The notes below the pieces were generated by a model. The model saw only the letters and a list, made by a program, of their open reading frames with translations. It searched no databases and was not told the DNA's origin. Made by a program: the position numbers and the translations under genes. A stretch of 64,000 nucleotides of DNA from Orobanche coerulescens (Eukaryota; Streptophyta; Magnoliopsida; Lamiales; Orobanchaceae): NCBI GenBank assembly GCA_033398695.1, contig CM065815.1:145497001-145561000 (forward strand), written 5' to 3'. Positions 55,710-64,000 of the stretch are shown here, piece after piece; positions within the stretch are counted from its first letter, which is position 1, and each line of letters starts with the position of its first letter.

Positions 55710-58667
55710 TGTAATACCCCCAATCCGCTCAGGGATATTACCCGCCGTAGAACCTTTCCTCAAGGATCTACCAGGCTGGAAACAACATAGAACATCTCAA
55801 CAATGCCTTTAAGGATAAAATGACTCCGTAGACCGATTTGGTCTTTCAATAAATACATACAACTCAAATACATTACATGCCCACGCAGGGGTCGAATACA
55901 ACACACTCCCGTACAACGGGAAAGAAATACTGCAGCGGAAATAAAATACAACTAAACCAATGACATCATATGGATCCTCGTGTGATTAGTAGCGTTCATC
56001 TTTCATCATCCTTCGTGCGGACCCTGTGTTATGCTCCCAAACCTGATGGCAAAAATAGATATCCACCCCCCGAATATTCGGGGGTTAGCAAAACTCCATT
56101 GTTTTGCTAGTGCAAATACAAAGTGCAAAAATACGAGCCATACAATACAAGTTCCAAGAACAATAATAACCAGGAATCCTCAAAGATCCAAATGTAACGA
56201 AAAGTACTTCCCGAGGCAAGAGTTTGGGTAAAACATTCCAAAACCGAAAGATCATAAATCAAGGGAAACAATTTATAAAACAGTTTAAAATGCCATTGAG
56301 AGTTTTAATAGAAAACAATTTAGCATTACCGAATCCTTCTCTTTCCAAAATCAACAGGGGTCACAGCCCAAAGGTTTTGTTTTCGCAAATCGAAAACCAC
56401 TAACAATACACAATGTTAAAACTCACGTCATGCGTCCTCGACGGACATAAAATACACACGCACCTGTGAAATTTCACTCGTGCCAGGTCGAAGCCATTGG
56501 AATTCCCTCCGTGGCCCCATCGAACCCTCCTGAGGTGAGCAAACACATTCACAAAACATAAGCAACCGCACTCGTGAATCCAGGGCTATACCATTGGACT
56601 CCCTCCGTGATCCCGTCGGACCCTACCGAGGTGAGCGAAATACAATCACAAAATATATACACGTAGCGGTGAAGTTTCACTCGTGAATTCAGGGCTATAC
56701 CATTGGACTCCCTCCGTGATCCCGTCGGACCCTCCCGAGGTGAGCAAACACATTCACAAGACACGTACTTACATCGCCTGGGACCGGGACGAAGCCACAA
56801 ATCCCACTCGAGGCCCCGTCGGACCCTCCCGAGCTGGCTAGCGAAATACTCAATCACCACACGTCACCTAGGACCGGGACAAAGCCACGAATCCCACCCG
56901 AGGCCCCGTCGGACCCTCCCGGGCTGGCCGCGAAATAATCAAGCACCACACGCCACCTAGGACCGGGACGAAGCCACGAATCCCACCCGAGGCCCCGTCG
57001 AACCCTCCCGGGATGGCCGCGAAATAATCAAGCACAAGTAACATATCACACCAAGGATATCCAAACAATTCGTCAAGAGGCATCAAACATTTAGCAAAAC
57101 ACCACGTCAAACCATAACGCACCGAAAAGAGATAATATGTGTACACATGCATTATCAAGCGCAACATCAACACCAAACATATCCATAAGATTCACATACT
57201 CGTTCACGAAACACACCAATCACAAAACACACACGGTTTTGAAAGAGGGCCTTTAACAAGGCTAACCAAATCTTTTGAAAACTCATTTCAAACAATCAAA
57301 CAAACACATAAAGACGATCATTAATTCTCATATTCACAAAACAAGAATTATATGGACAAGGTACTTGCCTCGAAACCACAATCGCAACAAGACGACGGAT
57401 GAAATACGGTCGAACGGCCCCGAACTCCCGAACACTATCAAGAACGCGATAGCATCGCTATTACTACGTGAATAACACCACACGAATCATCAATCACCAA
57501 CGAGATTCAACATCGGAATCCTCGAACACCTATAAACCTCCGGAAGGAACAATAACACATGATTACGATGAGAATCAAGGCCAAAACAATGGAAATCCCA
57601 ACAAACTATCGAAGGGAACTCATTGCGACATTTAATCGAACACTCAATGTTCGATAACTCCCAAGAACACTCGAATCACTAATCGAGTTGAACAAACTCG
57701 AAATATGGATATACAACCCATAGAACATGATTAATAACATCATACTACACCAACTGATGTATCAAAATCAGACTAGAATCGAAATCAAGAACAAATTTTC
57801 CAAAAAGTCAACTTGAAGGAAAATCAAGAAATATACCTTAATTTGACGAAACACACGGATTGGATGATGATATAATCAACAAGAATCTTCCAAAACGTCT
57901 TGGAATTGATTAGAATCGGCCAAGAACTCGATTTCCCGAGCCTCCCATCGCCAGCCGCCGAAAAAAGAATAAAAACGAGTAAAAATGAAGTCTGGCCGAG
58001 CCCAGGCTATATATAGCCGGCAGGGTTACGGCCGTAACCGGCAGTGCCTTACGGCCGTAACTAGGCCCTTACGGCCGTACTCGGAATTTGTCAGGCCATG
58101 CCTGCCGAGCACGTACGGCCGTAACCGGCACCTTACGGCCCTAACTCGGCCAGGCCAGGCCCTGCTCCGGTCGTGGCTACTCTGACGGCCCGACGACCCC
58201 GAAACCCGAACCTGAATATAAATCGAAGGTATAGTTACGACGTACTCGCAAAGACAAATCTAAGAGCTAATAGAACACACGATTCCGACCACCCGAAGGC
58301 TCGAAATTCGACAACGAAGTAATTACCCCAAACTTTGGGGAAATTACGAAAATGGCCCAAAACGTCCGAAATACACGATACGTGATCGAAACACCAAACC
58401 AAAACTCGCAACATGAATAATAACATTAAATGAACTTACTAGAAGCCCGAAGCAATAGTTTCGGATGAGATTCGCAAGAATCGAACTCAAGTGTGGAAAA
58501 GTCGCTAAAAAGCACGGAACTCAACAAAACGACACCGAAACGAACTCGGACGTCGAAAAGTGCAGATTTAAATATTCTAAGAATAACGAAATGGTCACAA
58601 GCGAGTCGTCAAAACGGACTTCCGCCGAAAAAAAAAAATACCGGAAATCGAAATTACGAGTATTACA
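55710..58667 (-). repeat. Family Y 5' LTR (2958 bp)
   Basis: Colinear with 50122-53098, with scattered substitutions and small deletions, notably one unit of the TTACGGCCGTAA cluster. It holds the likely promoter (minus strand, 58018-58005). Confidence 0.88.
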
Positions 58668-59100
58668 AGTATTTGAGGACCACGAATTTCCATAATATGT
58701 CTACAAACTCAATAAAGCTTTTTATTGACTGAAGCAAGCACCATGAGCCTGGTATGATCGAAGTTGATTCCTCATTTCAAATGACAACAAAAGAGGTAAC
58801 ACCGATAACACTCTTTTTGTTAAAACCTTGAATAATGATGTAGTTGTCTGTCAAATCTATGTAGATGATATTATTTTTGGTGCTACTTACGACTCTTTTT
58901 GTCAAGAATTTGCTAATATTATGAAGGAAAAGTTCGAGATAAACATGATCGGAGAACTAACATTCTTCCTTGGGCTCCAAATCGAACAATGTAAAGATGA
59001 AATTTTTATTCATCAAACCAAATATACAAATGATCTACTTAAAAAATCAAGATGGAAGTTAGCGAACTATTTCTACTCCAATGTCATATTCATTAAAACT
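58668..59100 (+). pseudogene. pol: Copia reverse transcriptase, C-terminal part
   Basis: It resumes after family Y with a KLNKAFY-type segment (58706-58740, in broken frame). The ORF at 58828 then encodes IYVDDIIFGATYDSFCQEFANI (motif C, YVDD), INMIGELTFFLGLQIEQ and IFIHQTKYTNDLLKK. These are diagnostic of SIRE-type RT. Confidence 0.88.
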
Positions 59101-59727
59101 GGACAAAAATGCCGATGGGAATCCATTGCTCTTTTTGTATTAGATTCCCATCCAATACAAAGGAATCTCACTTGATTGCGTGTAAAAGAACCTTTCGTTA
59201 CTTAAATGGAATTATTGGTCTCGAACTATGGTACTCGTCATGTTTTGACTTTAGCTTAATTGTATATAATGCTGCCGACAATGGCAGCTGTAAATTTGAC
59301 AAAGAAAGTATAGCGGTACATGTCATTTTATTGGTTCATGTTTTATTTCTTGGGGTAGCAAAAAGCAAACTAGTGTAGCAATGTCTACAGCCAAAGCTGA
59401 GTATGTAGCTACCGGTAGCGCATGTTCACAAGTTTTATGGATTAAAAATCAACTTCAAGATTATGACATTTTTATTGAAAATGCTCATACTCTTTGTGAT
59501 AATACTAACGCCATTACTATTAGTAAAAATTTTGTTCTGCATAGTAGAACCAAACACATAGATAGCATGCATCATTTCTTATGTGACCAGTATAGAAGAA
59601 AGATATTTATTTAATGTTTGTCGGTACAAAAGATTAGCTAGCAGATATTTTTACAAGACCATTACCCAAGGAATCTTTTAACTCAATTTGTTTACAACTC
59701 GGCATGGGCCATATCGACAATTTTTAA
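59100..59727 (+). pseudogene. pol: Copia RNase H remnant
   Basis: Segments LIACKRTFRYLNGIIGLELWY (59172-59235), STAKAEYVATGSACSQVLW (59384-59440), CDNTNAITISKNFVLHSRTKHID (59494-59562) and the terminal LQLGMGHIDNF before TAA at 59725-59727 mark copia RNase H and the natural end of pol. At least two frame changes occur. Confidence 0.85.
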
Positions 59728-60119
59728 AAAATTTATTTCTTTTGATATTGTTCTTAAGATCAAATCGAAAACTAAAAAAATTCTACTCCTACTCTTAGGG
59801 CACGCTACATGTGGTACACTAGCGCGTGTTAATTCAATACCTCAAGTTTTTCAATGCAACTGAGATAGAAAATCAAAAATTTTGCCCTCGATAGCATGCT
59901 AATTATAAAGCGTAGCACACGCTAACGAGTCTCTAGTGAAGTTAGAAGTCCAATATCCGTAGATCCCATTTCATTCTCTCCTAAACCCTATCGCGATTTC
60001 AATACTGTCTCTAGAAAATATCGAAATTTCTCACACAAACATCAATGAAGAAGCAATACAAAAGGGCATAACACCCTAGAATTTCCGAGTTCGGCATATC
60101 CCATTTCTATTCGGACAAA

Positions 60120-61240
60120 TCTCAAGAAGTATTCCTTAAAATCATGCATCAAGAACAAGTAACCGACTGTTACTACATCAATTTTAGTATTTTGGAGTGT
60201 GTTGGTATCAAAATCTGAGATTTCTTTTCAAAGTTAGGAATTCAGAAATTTGTTGAATGGTAAGGAACACATCTATCCGAACTTAATGCTATAACTTTAT
60301 GCAAATTTATACCTTGATGATCAATTCTCATCCACTTCATTGGTGTTGCATTCTATGGTTGGAGGAAACCAATGTGTTTGTTTCATTCAAAAACTTGAAG
60401 GAATTTTTTGGTTTATTAAATGAAGGATTCATTTGTAAATTAAATGATAATGATGATGATTTAAATGATTTAGATATTCAAGAGTTACTAAGCTCTAAAT
60501 CCATTATTGATATCACGGGTGATGTGTATGAAAACAACGACTTGTGTTGATATCCGGTTGGTCGCATTGAATAAATGCTTGATGCCAAAAGTTGATACTC
60601 AACATAAGTTGGTTGGAATAGATACACAAGTTGTCTATGTGTTCTGAATGAGGAACATGTAAACTTCGCTAATATCATCTACTAATGAATTTTGGCTAAC
60701 GCTGATATGTTTTGTTCAAGAAAGTATGCCTCTCGAACGAGGAAGTACGGAATACCTATAGGGTCAATTCTTACGGCAATCTTTAAATGCCATAATGTTG
60801 ACTTGACCAAAGATGTTGCAGTTCCTGTTTCTAGAAGACATGAAATCTTTGAGTCATCACTTAAGGCGATGCACTACATTGAGATATTAAACTAAGGTTG
60901 GGTTCTCTTATCTTATCTTATGCAAGATGATAGAGTTCATAAAGGTACAAGATTCCTGACCGTTGGGGAAGGGGTTAATTGTTGGGGTCCGAAAACATTG
61001 AGAGAACTGCAAACCGGAACATTTATGCACAAACCGCAAACTAAAGGGAAAAGGACAACAATTGAAGATTCTATAGATATATATATGAGAATGATTTGAT
61101 CACTCGAGTACGTAGTCTTGAAACAAATCAACTTGAGATTCATGATGAAATTCGAGGACTTCGGACAGAGTTTGGCGAATAAGTTCGTTTGATGAAATAC
61201 CTTCTCAAAGATTTCACCCATTTCACAAATCCATTTTTCT
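60120..61240 (+). pseudogene. Extra ORF remnant downstream of copia pol
   Basis: Coding-like pieces: 60299-60550 (acidic, NDNDDDLNDLDIQELLSSKS) and 60692-60895 with RKYGIPIGSILTAIFKCHNV and RHEIFESSLKAMHYIEIL. The latter resembles the plant 'putative plant transposon protein' domain, often seen as -LPYGMLLT.IF....VDL- followed by a YN...L..MGY block. Further text to 61240 suggests a coiled-coil tail in broken frames. It sits where SIRE elements carry an envelope-position ORF. Function unknown; not intact. Confidence 0.5.
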
Positions 61241-61767
61241 GTTTCCTTCCTACCCTCCAATCCAAACCCTTAAATTCATTCCTCAATTTGAATTAAGAAC
61301 AATGTTAATTACATGGCATGTTTTGACCATGCTTTGGTGACGTGTTTTTGTTTTATATTTTGCATTTGTTTTCTCTTGTCGGAGGACTTGATTATGGACT
61401 ATTGTTTATCATAATATCTTTAGATGACATGTTTAAGCTTTGTTGCACTTCGATTTTGCCTATTGGTATTTTAACATGTTTTCCTGATGTTAGCTTCCAG
61501 CTTAAAATTTAAGCTACATGTTATAAGTTCTTTTATTCCAAAATTAAGGGGGAGTTTGCATCATTTTTTGGCTCACTTTTTTGCTTCTCACAAACAGTAG
61601 GAGATAAAACTGAAAAATTCCTGGCAAGATTACAACAGACTACACATCCTTTTTACAAGACTAACAAAATTGAACAAAGCACATCTAGTTTGATTCAAAT
61701 ATATTTTTCAACAGTCTTTGCAGGTAATTTTACCAAGTATTTTGCCATCACCAAAACGATGGGAGAT

Positions 61768-63300
61768 TGTTGAACAAATAGATTTTGATGATGCGCTTCC
61801 TCAGAATAAAATTTAATAAAGTATATATCAAGACTCGATCAGACAAAGAACGTCACATATTACATCAAGTGAAAATCATCAAAGAAGCAAAAATTATGCA
61901 CGCTATGTTCGTAAGATAGTGCACGCTATCGGTTATATTATGAGATTGATATTTCAACTAAAGTGACGCACAGGACCCGCTAAACTGCGAGTTTCAGCAT
62001 CTATACAGTTCACGCACGCTACGGGTCTATGTAACGCAAGCTATGATATCAAGACAGTGAGTTCTGTACTTATCCCATTAAAGCAGTTAATGCGCGCTAC
62101 TTGACTAAGTAATGCATGCTAGAATGTTAAGGGAGTGAGTTCTGCACTTATCCCATTGAAGCAGTTAATGTGCGCTACTTGACCAAGTAATGCACGCTAT
62201 ATTATTAAGACGGTGAGTTCTATACTTATCTCATTGAAGCAGTTAACGCAAGCTAGTCCTTATACTAGCACACGCTATCCAGTAAGGCAAGATATAACAA
62301 AATGAATCCCAGTTGCACGCTATCAAGGAAGTCTAGCACACGCTAAGTGGAGAATATAGTTGTTGCTTTATACACAATTAATGCACGCTAAAGGTTATAT
62401 TAGTGCACGTTATGTTTAAATCGTTACCGTTGATCAGATGATCGTTGGACACCTTTTTAATGCGGAAATCATGAGAATATCACAAGATCTGGAAAGCAAA
62501 GATTTGCTCATTAGGGCACGTTAATGGGGACAATAATGCACGCTAAGTTTCAAATTTCAACGTTGGACAAAGACTTTCAGCACGACAAGATTGTTCCTTT
62601 TCAAAGTCAAACATTAACATCATTGACTATGCCGATAACACATGCTAAGGAGCAATATTCGTGCATGCTAATAATGTAGGATCGCACGGCATTAAGTCTA
62701 GATCAAAGCTATAAATACTGTTATGTTTAGGTACTTCAATACACACATCTACATAGTCTAACCTCTAAATATTGTTGTTATCTTAAGTTATTTGTTCATT
62801 ATCGGGTTGTGGAGAAAAAGATACAAGTATTGTACTTACAGCTTATTATCATTCATATTTCGTGTCTTCTTTGATTATTATGTTTGAGTGTTTGTATATC
62901 TTCTACATGAATGGAGAGAAAAGATTAAAGAACTTCAATACCGTGTTATTAGGATCATTTATCCATCATTATTAGGATAGAACTCTAAGATCTTAAGTGA
63001 GGTTATTCTAGTTCTGATAGAAAATTAGAGGAAAACAATTTCTTGATTGTTTGGTTGTACTTGGACCAACCAAAGACAAGCTGAGTGTAATAGTTGTGCC
63101 CGGACCTTTAGAATACGAGGCAAAGTTGAGTGTGTTTTTTCTTGATGCAATACAAAAAGGAACGAACAAAAGACGTAAGCAAATTATTGAACCTCTATAA
63201 ACCTCTAAGTCTTTTATTTGTCGAGTTTACTTTCATTCTTAGCAATAAAAATCAGATATTATTACATATGCTATTCATCCCCCTTCAGTGGATATATTCA
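61768..63300 (+). repeat. Copia 3' LTR (about 1.53 kb)
   Basis: It starts TGTTGAACAAATAG right after a GGGAGAT polypurine tract. It contains a 78-bp tandem repeat in three copies (62057-62290), GCACGCTA-type motifs at 61895-62680, and TATAAATA at 62710-62717. The end near 63300 is set by comparison with the 5' LTR; no clean TSD was identified. Confidence 0.8.
62057..62290 (+). repeat. 78-bp tandem repeat in the copia LTR
   Basis: Units begin GTGAGTTCTG at 62057, 62135 and 62213, a constant 78-bp spacing. Each unit carries one or two TAATGCGCGCTA/AATGCACGCTA motifs. Only the end of the region is preserved in the truncated 5' LTR. Confidence 0.85.
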
Positions 63301-63589
63301 CTATTTAAGCATACTCTAACAGATCATAAAATATTTTTGGTTCATGATCTGGCTCTATGGGTATCAGGGTAATTGCAAAATGCTACGTCATATATGGTCT
63401 TTGCCAACACTGAAAACCCATATTGGCATGTAAAATGTAGCCCTAGATGACTTATATTTTATGTAAGCCATCATATTAATTTGATGTTGCCGTTGATGTC
63501 AACTAATGTCACCTTAAATATAATTGAGTTAGCAATAGCAACACTTATATGGATGTTACCATAAATTACAAAAGAAAAGGGGTTAAAGA
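63301..63589. other. Unassigned AT-rich spacer
   Basis: It lies between the copia 3' LTR and the LINE fragment. No coding motif, LTR terminus or tandem repeat was recognised. Confidence 0.4.
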
Positions 63590-64000
63590 ATGCATGGATA
63601 TTATGTTAAAGCTCTGGACATCAAGAGCATGGCCATCCCTACCCAATGCTCATGGGTAATAAGGAAAATATTTGATGCAAGAGAGTATCTTGCTGAAGTG
63701 CAGGATGGAGTAGACTGGCTTAGAGAGAGCAATTGCTCCATAAAGAAGTTTTATCACGCATTAAGAGGGGACATACCAAAGGTGAAGTGGTACAGACTTA
63801 TCAATCAAAACCTAGCCCCTCCAAAGTGCATATTCATGGCTTGGCTAGCCATACATGGATCACTGGCTACTTGTGCATATTTAGAGAAGATTGGAGTACA
63901 GGTTGAGCAAAAGTGTTGTCTATGTGAGAAGGAAAATGAGGATTTGGACCACCTGTTCTTTCATTGTGATTTTTCTGGAAACATATGGGAGGATGTCATA
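63590..64000 (+). pseudogene. LINE reverse-transcriptase C-terminus (zf-RVT domain), runs off the window
   Basis: An open frame from ATG at 63590 to the last base (137 codons), with an in-frame TAA just upstream at 63584. Text begins MHGYYVKALDIKSMAIPTQ and SWVIRKIFDAREYL, then WYRLINQNLAPPKCIFMAWL, AIHGSLATCAYLEKIGV and the zinc motif CCLCEKENEDLDHLFFHC. This is the zinc-binding region found at the C-terminus of plant L1-type LINE RT and its host-derived relatives. The RT catalytic part is absent upstream, so it is a 5'-truncated LINE or a domain fragment. Confidence 0.8.

Larger units (their letters stand above)
50122..58667 (-). mobile_element. Family Y: non-coding LTR element with Tekay-like termini
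   Basis: Flanked by AGTAT (50117-50121 and 58668-58672) in copia RT. LTRs: 50122-53098 (2977 bp) and 55710-58667 (2958 bp). On the minus strand they begin TGTAATACYCGTAATTTC and end with a TGTTACA-type terminus. The minus-strand primer site ATGGTATCAGAGC lies at 55691-55705. The internal region (2.61 kb) has no coding sequence. Its minus-strand end, TTTCGGGACGAAACTTC then GGGTAGAA, matches the Tekay pol end and polypurine region. It is therefore a LARD-like derivative mobilised by Tekay-type machinery (inference). Confidence 0.88.
45422..63300 (+). mobile_element. Ty1/copia SIRE/Maximus-type element, decayed, 5'-truncated
   Basis: The 5' LTR fragment (45422-46511) and 3' LTR (61768 to about 63300) align over their shared part. 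A primer site variant TTGGTGTTAGAGC follows the 5' LTR (46519-46531), and CCAAAACGATGGGAGAT precedes the 3' LTR. Domain order GAG-PR-IN-RT-RH is copia type. The motif choices in IN and RT match the SIRE lineage. There is an extra ORF between RNase H and the 3' LTR. RT is split by family Y. Many frameshifts and stops make this one of the oldest insertions here by appearance. Confidence 0.88.

Overview
The window is repeat-rich nuclear DNA from a flowering plant, probably a eudicot with a large, retrotransposon-filled genome. The evidence is Ty3/gypsy Tekay/Del- and Tat/Retand-type and Ty1/copia SIRE-type polyproteins, a LINE reverse-transcriptase tail, tRNA-Met-type primer sites, TG...CA LTR ends and 5-bp target duplications. 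The species cannot be named from sequence alone. No intact host gene, tRNA, rRNA or CRISPR array was seen.

Layout. Positions 1-45112 hold a tandem array of a non-coding LTR element, here 'family X': LTR1 - internal - LTR2 - internal - LTR3, with LTRs of about 3.6 kb and internals of about 2.4 kb. Four insertion events lie within it: (i) T1, a gag-only Tat-type element (2325-5473, TSD ATGTG); (ii) a solo LTR (7518-8736, TSD CTGCG); (iii) T2, another gag-only Tat-type element (10301-36159, TSD TTACG); and (iv) inside the 5' LTR of T2, a Tekay/Del chromovirus-type element (14004-35704, TSD GTCTG). The RNase H region of that Tekay element is in turn split by T3, a coding Tat element (19464-31619, TSD TACGG/TACGA). 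The nest is therefore four deep: X > T2 > Tekay > T3.

A 166-bp tandem duplication (45081-45412) separates this array from a decayed SIRE-type Ty1/copia element (about 45422-63300). The RT domain of the copia element is split by 'family Y' (50122-58667, TSD AGTAT), a second non-coding element whose termini resemble Tekay. The window ends in a LINE reverse-transcriptase C-terminus (63590-64000).

How the parts relate. T3 encodes gag, protease, RT, two RNase H domains and integrase on the minus strand; it is the plausible autonomous partner of T1 and T2, which keep only the capsid half of gag. T3 also carries, on the opposite strand between integrase and 3' LTR, a four-exon gene with its own TATA box (20767-23640). 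Its splice-consistent 823-codon frame has a gypsy-type extra-ORF region, a basic nuclear-signal-like patch and a long coiled coil. X and Y keep Tekay-like ends and probably depend on Tekay proteins. All coding copies here carry stops or frameshifts.

The most striking non-coding pattern is that several LTR families of different lineage have a cluster of short CG-containing palindromes next to the LTR TATA box, with family-characteristic motifs: TAGCGCACGCTA (X and the copia element), TTACGTACGTAA (Tekay), GGCGATCGCC-like (Tat) and TTACGGCCGTAA (Y). The solo LTR has a similar GCCGCGGC cluster without a recognised TATA box.
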